Origin: JAUWVG01 sp964633715
GTDB taxonomy: Bacteria > Acidobacteriota > Aminicenantia > Aminicenantales > Aminicenantaceae
Assembly: GCA_964633715.1 (NCBI GenBank)
Contig: CAZWHQ010000004.1
Coordinates: 53,918-117,917, forward strand
Direction of reading: 5' to 3'
Length of the DNA: 64,000 nt
The notes beneath the pieces were generated by a model. It saw nothing but the letters and a program-made list of their open reading frames with translations, was not told the DNA's origin and did not search any database. The number at the start of each line of letters is the position of its first letter. The stretch's first letter is position 1. Position numbers and translations under genes: made by a program. Positions 42,740 to 50,803 of this stretch are shown in pieces.

Positions 42740-44821
42740 ATGAAGATTCATTCAATTTTATCTTTCGTTTTTGTCTTATTTTTGGCTGTAATGATGATAG
42801 GAGCAGCGGCCTGCAAAAAAGGCACAAAGGATGAAGGGGGGGAGGTCCAAATGAAACCGGAAACAAAAGAGCAGTTCGAAACGCGGATGGCCTGGTGGCG
42901 GGAAGCCCGATTTGGGCTCTTTATCCACTGGGGGCTCTACGCTATTCCCGCCGGTGAATGGGAAGGGGAAACCAACCATGCCGAGTGGATTTTGACCACG
43001 GCCCAGATTCCAGTAGAGCAGTATGAAAAATTTGCCTCTCACTTTAATCCCGTTAAATTCGATGCGGCCGAATGGGTCAGAATGGCCAAGGATGCGGGGA
43101 TGAAATACATTGTCATCACAAGCAAACATCATGACGGCTTCAGCCTCTTCGACTCAAAAGTCTCGGACTATGATGTGATGGATTCCACACCGTTTAAACG
43201 GGATATTCTCAAAGAACTGGCCGAAGAATGCCAAAAACAGGGACTCAAAATGTGCTGGTATCACTCGATTATGGACTGGCATCATCCAGATTATCTACCG
43301 AGGCGGGGATGGGAAGAACGTTCGGTGGAAGGCGCAGATTTAGACCGCTATGTCGACTATATGAAGGCCCAGGTCAAAGAGCTTGTCACAAATTATGGAG
43401 ATATCGGCGTCCTCTGGTTTGATGGCGAGTGGGAGAGCACCTGGGATCCTGAACGGGGACGGGATCTCTATGATTATGTCCGCGGCTTGGATCCTGATAT
43501 TATCATCAACAACAGAGTGGGAAAAGGGCGTGCCGGAATGGCGGGAACCTATGATCCCGCTACAGCCATGGGGGATTTTGGAACGCCTGAACAGGAAATC
43601 CCTGCTACAGGACTGGGCTATGACTGGGAAACCTGTATGACCATGAATGATCATTGGGGATATAACAAAAATGACGACAACTGGAAGTCCAAGGAAGACC
43701 TCATTCAAAAACTGGTCGATATTGCGAGCAAGGGAGGAAATTTTCTGCTCAATGTGGGGCCTACGGCCGAGGGTCTATTCCCTCAGGAATCCATCGACAG
43801 GTTAAAGGCGATAGGGGAGTGGATGAAGGTTTACGGGGAGAGCATTTACGGGACTACGGCCAGTTTATTTTCCAGTTTGGATTGGGGGAGAAGTACGACC
43901 AAAGGGCAGAAACTCTATTTCCATGTCTTCGATTGGCCACAAGATGGAGTTCTCGAAATTCCAGGTCTGATCAGCCAACCTGCTAAAGTGTATTTCCTCA
44001 GTGATCCTGAACAGGAGCTCTTTGCGGTCCCTGGGAATGGATCAGCAAAGATAACGATTCCCCAACAGGCTCCAAATCCAATCGCCTCTGTTATTGCCCT
44101 GGAATTCGATTCTCCACCTGAAGTTGTACAATCTCCGGTTATTCAAGCAGACAGCGACATTTTCACCAACGATCTTGATGTCGCGCTGTCCAGCAATCTG
44201 AACAATGTCAGTATCAGATTCACTCTTGGTGGAGAAGATCCCAATAGCGAATCTTCTATCTACTCCGAACCCATCAAATTGGACAAAACCACAACCGTAA
44301 AATGTCAGGTTTTCCGGGACGGACAAGCTTTAAGCGGCATTGTTGAAGAGACGTATACAAGAGTGGAGCCTAGGCCTGCGGTGACATTAGAGAACTCTTT
44401 TCCGGGTGTTAATTATTCCTACTATCATGGAAATTGGGAGAATCTTCCCGATTTTAACTCAATTGAACAGGAAGTTTCCGGGACAATCGAAAATTTCTCT
44501 ACGCAGCCTGCAATGCAGAAGGAATACTTTGGCTTTAAATTTACTGGATTTATCAAAGTGCCCGAAGATGCCCTCTATAAATTTTTTCTCGCATCCGATG
44601 ATGGAAGTCAATTGTTTATAGGGGATACATTAGTCGTGGATAATGATGGACTGCATGGCTCTAAGCTTGAAATGGGGAGGATCGCTCTTCAAGCGGGCTT
44701 TCATCCCATTACAGTGCTGTTTTTTCAGCGCACTGGAGGGATGGATTTTGAGGTGTCTTTTTCTGGGCCCAACATGGAAAAACAGATTATTCCTGCCAAT
44801 ATGCTCTTCTACTCAAAATGA
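42740..44821 (+). CDS. Alpha-L-fucosidase, GH29, lipoprotein with C-terminal PA14 domain
   Basis: ATG 42740 follows GGAGG by 5 bases and starts a lipoprotein signal (lipobox GAAAC, Cys25). The GH29 barrel (about 45-470) has RFGLFIHWGLYAIPAGEW, KHHDGFSLFDSKVSDYDV and the nucleophile Asp228 in GVLWFDGEWE. A small beta domain with CHB_HEX-like features (SIRFTLGGEDPNSESSIYSE) follows, then a PA14 domain (ALYKFFLASDDGSQLFIGD) at the C-terminus, likely for sugar binding. It releases terminal alpha-L-fucose by a retaining mechanism, outside the inner membrane. The 3' end overlaps the convergent CBM9-like gene by 13 bases. Confidence 0.92.
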   Translation: MKIHSILSFVFVLFLAVMMIGAAACKKGTKDEGGEVQMKPETKEQFETRMAWWREARFGLFIHWGLYAIPAGEWEGETNHAEWILTTAQIPVEQYEKFASHFNPVKFDAAEWVRMAKDAGMKYIVITSKHHDGFSLFDSKVSDYDVMDSTPFKRDILKELAEECQKQGLKMCWYHSIMDWHHPDYLPRRGWEERSVEGADLDRYVDYMKAQVKELVTNYGDIGVLWFDGEWESTWDPERGRDLYDYVRGLDPDIIINNRVGKGRAGMAGTYDPATAMGDFGTPEQEIPATGLGYDWETCMTMNDHWGYNKNDDNWKSKEDLIQKLVDIASKGGNFLLNVGPTAEGLFPQESIDRLKAIGEWMKVYGESIYGTTASLFSSLDWGRSTTKGQKLYFHVFDWPQDGVLEIPGLISQPAKVYFLSDPEQELFAVPGNGSAKITIPQQAPNPIASVIALEFDSPPEVVQSPVIQADSDIFTNDLDVALSSNLNNVSIRFTLGGEDPNSESSIYSEPIKLDKTTTVKCQVFRDGQALSGIVEETYTRVEPRPAVTLENSFPGVNYSYYHGNWENLPDFNSIEQEVSGTIENFSTQPAMQKEYFGFKFTGFIKVPEDALYKFFLASDDGSQLFIGDTLVVDNDGLHGSKLEMGRIALQAGFHPITVLFFQRTGGMDFEVSFSGPNMEKQIIPANMLFYSK

Positions 44822-45621
44822 ACATAGGTGAAACATTCGGGGATGTGGGAGTCGTAGACTCCATGTCTGTTAAGTGCCCATCCGAATGAAGGATCAACGG
44901 CCGTTCCCTCAGGATTAAAGGCTTCGAAGCGGGAAAAATCCATTCTCCAGATATCCCCATCATTGGGAGGAATCGATCGCCCTTGGGCTAAAATTTCCAT
45001 GCCTTTCCAGGGAAAAGCCAGTTCCACCCTCCATCCCTTATCGACATCCGAGTTGTCGTTCAGTGTTCCTTCAACTTTTACAGCAGTTTTAAGACCAGGG
45101 AAATCCCAGTCCATAAAGGCCCATCGTTTTCCCCGAGGATGCTTGTTATAGCGGGACATATCTTGAAAACCCCCCAGTACATCCACATTGTGCGTCCGGA
45201 GGTCAAATTCCGGCCTGTCAAAATAGCCATCTTTTTTGTGAACATCCTGCCAGATGTAGAATACTTCATAGATTGTCCCAAGAGCATTGATCTGAAATTC
45301 ATAGTAGCAGTCCGGTCCGGCGATAAACATTTCGACATCGTTTTCATAATAGATGGGGGAGTCCCTCTCTGTGAATCTGGCCTGAACCTTGGGTTCTTCC
45401 ACCCAGAATCCGACGTACAGGTATTTTTCATCCCAGAGGGCAGCCATACGCGTATCCAAGAATCCCGGCTGCCCTGCAACCAGATCCACAAACTGTGTAG
45501 ATTTTTTAGCTTTCTGCCAGCAGTCTTTTTCGAGATTCCCGTCAATGATAATAGTCTCGTCTGTCCGACAACAAGTGTAGTGACTTAGGAATTCTTCTCC
45601 ACAGCCGTATTTTTTATTCAT
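44809..45621 (-). CDS. CBM9-like carbohydrate-binding domain protein
   Basis: The 270-residue protein is a single beta-sandwich of CBM9 type (carbohydrate-binding family 9-like): IDGNLEKDCWQKAKKSTQFV, MAALWDEKYLYVGFWVEEP, DVEMFIAGPDCYYEFQINA and VELAFPWKGMEILAQ. These are the usual features of proteins attached to glycan-use loci. No signal peptide is evident, which is odd for a sugar-binding protein, so it may act inside the cell or the true start may be elsewhere. No catalytic residues are expected. It is convergent with the fucosidase. Confidence 0.8.
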   Translation of the reverse strand: MNKKYGCGEEFLSHYTCCRTDETIIIDGNLEKDCWQKAKKSTQFVDLVAGQPGFLDTRMAALWDEKYLYVGFWVEEPKVQARFTERDSPIYYENDVEMFIAGPDCYYEFQINALGTIYEVFYIWQDVHKKDGYFDRPEFDLRTHNVDVLGGFQDMSRYNKHPRGKRWAFMDWDFPGLKTAVKVEGTLNDNSDVDKGWRVELAFPWKGMEILAQGRSIPPNDGDIWRMDFSRFEAFNPEGTAVDPSFGWALNRHGVYDSHIPECFTYVHFE

Positions 45622-45680
45622 CTTGTCGCTCCAAAGATACTATCGTATTGTCTATTCTAGTATTTCTAACTTTCGACGTC

Positions 45681-45738
45681 CAATCTCATAATTACCAATC
45701 TCATTAGTAGAGATCGCCACGTTTCACTCGTGATGACA
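45681..45738 (-). repeat. Degenerate copy of a widespread GTCATTGCGAG-type intergenic repeat
   Basis: Read on the minus strand the element begins TGTCATCACGAGTGAAACGT, continues GGCGATCTC and contains two GAGATTG units. This resembles the dispersed repeat GTCATTGCGAGCGAAGC...GCAATCTC known from many bacterial genomes, from memory. It lies in the 185-base spacer between the CBM9-like gene and the GH2 gene. The copy is divergent and no second copy was found here. Confidence 0.4.
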
Positions 45739-45806
45739 GTTGTGAATTGACTTTCAGGGAGGCGGGTGGTAAAAGCGTAACAATGTATATATTTGAGGAG
45801 TAAATC

Positions 45807-47621
45807 ATGAGAAAAAATTTTATATGGCTTTTTTCCGTGATAATGATAGGGGCACTTTGTGGAGGGGGATTGGCCCAAGAAACAACAGAAAATATCCCAC
45901 GGCCCGAATATCCTAGGCCCCAGTTTGTCCGGAATTCATGGATAAACTTAAATGGGGACTGGACATACACTTTTGATTTTGGAGAATCGGGAAAACAGAG
46001 GGGATTGGCCGAAAGTACGGGCTTTGAAACCAAAATCACTGTGCCGTTCTGTCCGGAAAGCCCACTTTCAGGAGTCAATTACAAGGACTTTATCGATGCC
46101 ATGTGGTATCAAAGAGAGATTTTTATTCCAGCTGACTGGACGAGTGAAAAAATCCTCCTCCATTTTGGCGCTGTGGATTACAAAACAGAGGTCTTTGTGG
46201 ACGGCACCTCGGTGGGAAAACACTGGGGCGGAACGTCCTCATTCGAGTTCGATATCGCTCCCTATGTCAAACCCGGTCAGACACACAGCCTTGTGGTTTA
46301 TGTCATCGATGATCTCCGTTCTGGAGAGCAGCCTTCCGGCAAGCAGTGCAGGGATTATAATTCGCGGGGGGTCCACTACACACGCACAACCGGAATATGG
46401 CAGACCGTTTGGATGGAACCGGTGACTGAGACCGGCTTAAAAACCTGCCGTATCGTTCCAGATCTGGATCAGAAGTCTTTTTATATACTCCCCCAATTCT
46501 TTTCGTTAACTCAAGGCCAGAAGTTCCGGGCCACAGTTTTCGATGGAGAAAAGAAGGTCGACAAGCTTGAAATAACAACAGGTCCAAATGTGATCGGCCA
46601 GCTAAAGTTAAAAAAACCAAAAACCTGGTCTCCGGAAAATCCTTTCCTGTATGATTTGATTCTGGAGGTTTTGGACAAGGAAGGGATCGTAATTGACAGA
46701 GTTCAAAGCTATGCAGGCCTGCGAAAAATTCACATCGAGGGAAACCGGATTTATCTCAATAATGAGCCTTATTATCTCCGCTTGGTTTTGGATCAGGGCT
46801 TCTATCCGGACGGTGTCTGGACTGCACCCAGTGACGAGGCGCTGAAGAGAGATATCGAGCTGTCGATGAACGCCGGTTTTAATGGGGCGCGGCTCCACCA
46901 AAAGGTCTTTGAGGAACGATTTCATTACTGGGCGGATAAAATGGGCTATCTGACTTGGGGAGAATCGTCATCCTGGGGAATTGATATCACCAGCGCAACT
47001 GCGGCCAGAAATTTTCTGACTGAATGGGAAGAAATTGTTGTCCGGGATAGGAATCATCCCTCAATTATTGTTTGGACTCCATTCAATGAAACCTGGCGAG
47101 GAGGAGAATATCTCCAACGATTGATTATGAACACATACAACCTGACAAAAAATCTCGATCCTACACGGCCAGTCAATGATTCAAGCGGAGGCTTTCATAT
47201 CAATACAGATATCTGGACAGAACACACCTATGAACAAAATCCTGAAAAACTTCTCGACCTGCTCACTCCCTCTTTGGAACAAGGGGTGTGGCGCCGCAGT
47301 CCCGAAAACAGCATGCCTTACGGAGGACAGCCCTATCTGATTGACGAATATGGAGGGATCAAATGGATACCTACGACAGACCATCAGTACGCAGAAGATT
47401 CATGGGGATACGGAACGGATCCTAAGACGATAGATGAGTTTTATGAAAGGCTTGAAGCCTTGACCGATGTGATTCTCAGTTTGGATCACATCTTCGGATT
47501 TTGCTATACTCAGCTCACAGATATTGAACAGGAACAGAATGGGGTTTATAATTATAACAGGACAGAAAAATTCGATATGGCACGTATCAAGAAGATCCTG
47601 ACCAAACCAAAGGAAAAATAG
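45807..47621 (+). CDS. Secreted glycoside hydrolase family 2 enzyme
   Basis: A 604-residue GH2 protein with signal peptide ending near GLAQ. Domain order: sugar-binding jelly roll (about 30-200, with WINLNGDWTYTFD and WYQREIFIP), an Ig-like domain (about 205-305) and a TIM barrel. The acid/base is Glu428 in IVWTPFNETW and the nucleophile Glu514 in LIDEYGG. GAGGAG precedes the ATG. The specificity (beta-galactosidase, beta-glucuronidase or beta-mannosidase) cannot be decided. The next gene starts 9 bases downstream on the same strand, so they are probably co-transcribed. Confidence 0.9.
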   Translation: MRKNFIWLFSVIMIGALCGGGLAQETTENIPRPEYPRPQFVRNSWINLNGDWTYTFDFGESGKQRGLAESTGFETKITVPFCPESPLSGVNYKDFIDAMWYQREIFIPADWTSEKILLHFGAVDYKTEVFVDGTSVGKHWGGTSSFEFDIAPYVKPGQTHSLVVYVIDDLRSGEQPSGKQCRDYNSRGVHYTRTTGIWQTVWMEPVTETGLKTCRIVPDLDQKSFYILPQFFSLTQGQKFRATVFDGEKKVDKLEITTGPNVIGQLKLKKPKTWSPENPFLYDLILEVLDKEGIVIDRVQSYAGLRKIHIEGNRIYLNNEPYYLRLVLDQGFYPDGVWTAPSDEALKRDIELSMNAGFNGARLHQKVFEERFHYWADKMGYLTWGESSSWGIDITSATAARNFLTEWEEIVVRDRNHPSIIVWTPFNETWRGGEYLQRLIMNTYNLTKNLDPTRPVNDSSGGFHINTDIWTEHTYEQNPEKLLDLLTPSLEQGVWRRSPENSMPYGGQPYLIDEYGGIKWIPTTDHQYAEDSWGYGTDPKTIDEFYERLEALTDVILSLDHIFGFCYTQLTDIEQEQNGVYNYNRTEKFDMARIKKILTKPKEK

Positions 47622-47629
47622 GTAGGCAT

Positions 47630-48457
47630 TTGAAAAAAAACGGTTCAAAAAGGTGGGGAAGAACCTTTGGATTTTTTGTCCTTTTATTTATTTTTTGTGG
47701 ATTGAATTTTGGGCAGCAGAGTCGAGAAACAACCATTCGTAATGCCACCAAAGAAACCATCACATACTTCGTGCGGCTTATCCGTACAGAACAGAATCGT
47801 GAGGAAAAGATTCTCAAAGTGGGAGAAATCCATCGTTATCCCGGCCATCTTGCACCCTATATCACTTTTCCACATGGTGAAAAACGACTCACATACCGAA
47901 TTGCTCCCGGCCAAGCCTATGTTTTTCGTTATGATGAAAAAAATCAATTGGAGCTCTATCTTGGTTCACACGGAAGGGCGGATGCTGTGGATCTGGCTCC
48001 GTATGTCGTGACGCCTTATGTTGTTATCGAGAAGATGCTGGAGATGGCGGGTGTAAATGAAAATGATGTGATCTATGACATCGGTTGTGGTGATGGACGT
48101 ATTGTCATCACGGCCGCTGAGATGTACGGAGCCAGAGGAGTGGGGATTGATATCATTCCTAAAAGAATCCAAGAATCCAGAGAAAATGCAACGGCTTCGG
48201 GAGTCGGGCATCTTGTCGAGTTCCGGCTTGAAGATGCGACAAAGTCAGATATTTCTGAGGCAACAGTTGTGACCATCTATCTCATCCCCGACTCCAATGC
48301 ACTACTCCGGCCTCAGTTTGAAAAACAGCTTAAACCTGGTACAAAAGTCATTTCTCACGGATATCCCATTCTTGGATGGGAGGATAAGCTCGTAGATTAT
48401 GCGACCGTGGAAACCGACTTCGAGTCAGCCCACCTCATCTATGTCTATAAAAGATAA
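47630..48457 (+). CDS. Exported SAM-methyltransferase-like protein
   Basis: Starts at TTG 47630, 9 bases after the GH2 stop, behind AGGTAGG. The N-terminus is a signal peptide (FFVLLFIFCGLNFGQ). A beta domain of about 90 residues follows (TIRNATKETITYFVRLI onward), then a class I methyltransferase fold with motif I Asp150-IGCGDGR, the acidic strand-2 end GVGIDI and the VVTIYLIPDSN motif region. All nucleotide-binding motifs are kept. A signal peptide on a SAM-dependent fold is unusual, since SAM is not expected in the periplasm. Either the hydrophobic segment is an anchor with the enzyme inside, or the domain has a different role. Confidence 0.75.
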   Translation: MKKNGSKRWGRTFGFFVLLFIFCGLNFGQQSRETTIRNATKETITYFVRLIRTEQNREEKILKVGEIHRYPGHLAPYITFPHGEKRLTYRIAPGQAYVFRYDEKNQLELYLGSHGRADAVDLAPYVVTPYVVIEKMLEMAGVNENDVIYDIGCGDGRIVITAAEMYGARGVGIDIIPKRIQESRENATASGVGHLVEFRLEDATKSDISEATVVTIYLIPDSNALLRPQFEKQLKPGTKVISHGYPILGWEDKLVDYATVETDFESAHLIYVYKR

Positions 48458-48471
48458 TAGAGCGTGATATC

Positions 48472-48843
48472 TTAAACTTCAGGAATATGGAACAGTTGTT
48501 CTTTTGAATTCAGAGTGTAGATCATAAGGCAAAGAATTCCCAGGAAGATACAAGCGAAAATTCCCTGAAAAACTAGTTTTAGGACTAGAGGATCGAGGTT
48601 AATTAATATAAAAAAATGTCGGAAGCGGTTGAATATATTTTCGAAAAAAACAAGTGAAGCGAGGCAAGCTGCAGTGGAAAATAGGGAGAGAATCCAGGTG
48701 AATACATATTTAACTTTTTCTCGTTTTATTTCAAGGGCTTCAATGCGGGACATAGTTTCCTTCCGTACATCGATGTTTTCTCCAAAATTCTGAGATTCCA
48801 TAAGTTTTTGTTCGATGAGCTGATCTAGATTATTTTTTGACAT
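48472..48843 (-). CDS. Two-helix membrane protein, probable anti-sigma factor
   Basis: A 123-residue protein with a hydrophilic N-terminal segment (about 1-42) and two membrane helices (about 46-66 and 85-108). It follows the ECF sigma gene by only 10 bases on the same strand, the classic position of an anti-sigma factor, although there is no zinc-binding HxxxCxxC motif. The cytoplasmic N-terminal part would bind the sigma factor. Function is inferred from position and topology. Confidence 0.6.
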   Translation of the reverse strand: MSKNNLDQLIEQKLMESQNFGENIDVRKETMSRIEALEIKREKVKYVFTWILSLFSTAACLASLVFFENIFNRFRHFFILINLDPLVLKLVFQGIFACIFLGILCLMIYTLNSKEQLFHIPEV

Positions 48844-48853
48844 CGTTGTCCTC

Positions 48854-49414
48854 TCAATTTATCGAATAGTTCAGCTGTGCTTCTTTTGACAGCTTATTCC
48901 GAATTTCTTCCTTTCCTCTGTATATATGGGACTTCACACTGTTAAGTGGAATCCTCATGATAGAGGCAATTTCCTTGTAATTTCTTTCTTCTTTGTAGAA
49001 AAGATGCAGAGCCGTTCTGCAGTTGAAGGGAATTTCCTTCATATATTTATCGATTTCTTGACTTATTTCTTTTACCTCCAGATCATGGCTGTATCTATCT
49101 ATCTGGATGCTGGGATCCATTTTTTTCAGGATGTCCACTCGTTTCTTTTTTCGTTTTAAAAAATTTAAAGCTTGGAAGTATCCGATTTGAAAAAGCCATG
49201 TCGAAAACTTTGATTTCCCCTTAAAGGATCTTATGGATTTATAGGCTTTAAAAAACGTCTCCTGGCAGAGATCACTGGCATCATCACGATTTTTGACCAA
49301 GCTAAAAATAAAAGCAAACAATCTGGTTTGATATTCGGTGATAAATCTTTCAAATACGAAAAAGCTCCCCTCTTTAATTTGTTTGAGGAGAGCAATTTCG
49401 GTTTCTCTGTCCAA
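48854..49414 (-). CDS. ECF RNA polymerase sigma factor
   Basis: A 186-residue sigma-70 family protein with region 2 (FERFITEYQTRLFAFIFSLV, then DASDLCQETFFKAYKSI and FSTWLFQIGYFQALNFLKRK) and region 4 (EIPFNCRTALHLFYKEERNY, KEIASIMRIPLNSVKSHIYRG). No extra domains. It is flanked by a membrane protein gene upstream (49428) and the putative anti-sigma gene downstream, all on the minus strand with short gaps. Likely responds to an envelope signal. Confidence 0.93.
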   Translation of the reverse strand: MDRETEIALLKQIKEGSFFVFERFITEYQTRLFAFIFSLVKNRDDASDLCQETFFKAYKSIRSFKGKSKFSTWLFQIGYFQALNFLKRKKKRVDILKKMDPSIQIDRYSHDLEVKEISQEIDKYMKEIPFNCRTALHLFYKEERNYKEIASIMRIPLNSVKSHIYRGKEEIRNKLSKEAQLNYSIN

Positions 49415-49427
49415 GAAAACCCTCTCT

Positions 49428-50039
49428 CTATTCCTTGTTTCCGTTATTATAGTAGATGCGGTTAAAAATCAAGAAGGCAGCGCCTATGAGGAGAGGAATG
49501 GTTCCTACATACCAAAATTCGATCCCGTCTTGACCGATTTTAAAGAGTGAAAATCCAACACCACCAAGAACAAGAACAAGTCCTGTGAGCATTGTCAACA
49601 ACCTCCAGTTGTAGGGTTTGGGCTGAAATTTGGCCAGCTCTCCCTCTTTAAAGTCTCCTTTCTCGATCATTGCCATGATCCTTTGATGCCGTCTTTTGCT
49701 CAAGATAATAACAATAAAAATCACAGCAACAATGACAGACATGGGAATGATCCAAAGCAAAATGAGATCAAGAGTTGTCGGCATGACATCTGAAATGCCT
49801 ATGATGTCAAACATGTCTTCCCCTTCGCTCATTCTTCTTGCCATGGACTCTCCCACATCTTCTTCTTGCTTTTGTTTGACCTGATCTTTCTTCTCGCTCT
49901 GCTGATCTTCCTGGAGAATGATCTCTTTCTCTGAAATAGGAGAGAGGTTGTCAGAAGCAAGTGAGGGAAGGCCCCAAACGGAAATGAGACAAAGAACCAC
50001 TACAACGATAGCGAGTTTAAATAGTTTGAAGTTTGTCAT
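49428..50039 (-). CDS. Membrane protein, DUF6249-like, first gene of the sigma operon
   Basis: ATG 50039 follows GGAGG by 5 bases; an in-frame ATG 12 bases further up overlaps that site. The 203-residue product has a signal peptide (LAIVVVVLCLISVWG), a charged Gln/Lys/Glu-rich linker, a helix at about 90-112, the cytoplasmic segment KRRHQRIMAMIEKGDFKEGE, and two C-terminal helices. The RRxQRxxMIEKG segment is typical of DUF6249-type proteins found next to ECF sigma genes. Role unknown, possibly signal input. Confidence 0.7.
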   Translation of the reverse strand: MTNFKLFKLAIVVVVLCLISVWGLPSLASDNLSPISEKEIILQEDQQSEKKDQVKQKQEEDVGESMARRMSEGEDMFDIIGISDVMPTTLDLILLWIIPMSVIVAVIFIVIILSKRRHQRIMAMIEKGDFKEGELAKFQPKPYNWRLLTMLTGLVLVLGGVGFSLFKIGQDGIEFWYVGTIPLLIGAAFLIFNRIYYNNGNKE

Positions 50040-50071
50040 TTTGTCCTCCATATTTTTCTCTTCAAACTTTA

Positions 50072-50098
50072 AGACAATCGAATACCCGATTTGTTGCA
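50072..50098 (-). promoter_or_regulatory. Candidate ECF-type promoter of the sigma operon
   Basis: On the minus strand TGCAAC (50098-50093) is followed after 16 bases by TGTC (50076-50073). This resembles the AAC and GTC core elements of ECF-dependent promoters and lies about 35 bases before the first gene. It would allow autoregulation. Weak evidence from one site only. Confidence 0.3.
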
Positions 50099-50113
50099 GA
50101 AGTCGTCAAAAAA

Positions 50114-50680
50114 TTAGAGGATTTTTTCTAGCGCCCCTAGAGTTTCCTGAAAAACCTCAGGTTCTCGAGCTCTTATGGATTTGCCGGGAATACCGATCCA
50201 TTCGGGAAAAATGCTGTGATTTTGAAGCGAAGCCTTGAACTCCTCCATGAATACACCTTGTCCGGAAACGAATTCAACGTCTTTAGGGAACACTTTTTGT
50301 CCTTTGGCATCTGTTTTCCATCTGCCGACACGATTGACACCACAGGTTGGGCTTCCCTCAGCGCCTAATAGGGCCGTTATTTTGTAGCCTTTTTTAACAT
50401 ATTCTAAAAGGTTTTTTGTGATGGTTTGGGCGAGAGTCCGATAAAATTTTCTGATTTTGGGATTATCATAGGATTCCTTAGGCAGAGCTTTTCGAAAGAT
50501 ACTCGAGAGTTCGATTTCCGGGCAGGGAATTTGATAGATCCCAACTCCTTTTTTTATAAGAATTTCAATAACTTCTTTTTCCAATCCTGGATAGATAGCG
50601 AGATCGTCCTCGAGGGAATGGACATTTAAAAGACAGTGGGAGACAACAACAATTTTCCCACTCCTCACATCTTTAGCCAT
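50114..50680 (-). CDS. TudS/DUF523-related putative desulfidase
   Basis: The 188-residue protein has three conserved Cys contexts: Cys16 in SHCLLN, Cys53 in IPCPE and Cys113 in GSPTCGVNR. These match the DUF523-related family (CD3072/TudS-related) in which three cysteines hold a [4Fe-4S] cluster whose free iron can remove sulfur from thiolated substrates such as thiouracil. No extra domain is fused. It is separated from the sigma operon and has no obvious operon partner. Substrate unproven. Confidence 0.75.
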   Translation of the reverse strand: MAKDVRSGKIVVVSHCLLNVHSLEDDLAIYPGLEKEVIEILIKKGVGIYQIPCPEIELSSIFRKALPKESYDNPKIRKFYRTLAQTITKNLLEYVKKGYKITALLGAEGSPTCGVNRVGRWKTDAKGQKVFPKDVEFVSGQGVFMEEFKASLQNHSIFPEWIGIPGKSIRAREPEVFQETLGALEKIL

Positions 50681-50710
50681 TATAGGATCCGTTAATTAGC
50701 GATAGAGGAA

Positions 50711-50799
50711 GGGCGAAGAGGTGTATCTCTGCCTGCAACGTAAGGGACCCATTGGGGGACGGGTGGAGTGAGGACAGGGATATACCTCGGAGGGGTCCC
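50711..50799 (+). repeat. Dispersed repeat, copy 2, with crossed inverted repeats
   Basis: The first 41 bases match 19265-19305 at 36 positions. Inside the element GAGGTGTATCTCTG (50718-50731) can pair with CAGGGATATACCTC (50775-50788) at 12 of 14 positions, and GGGACCC (50744-50750) with GGGTCCC (50793-50799) perfectly. The order of arms is interleaved, as in a pseudoknot. It lies between the TudS-related gene and the 3' end of the PPIase gene, reaching to 5 bases from the latter. Confidence 0.65.
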
Positions 50800-50803
50800 A
50801 CCT

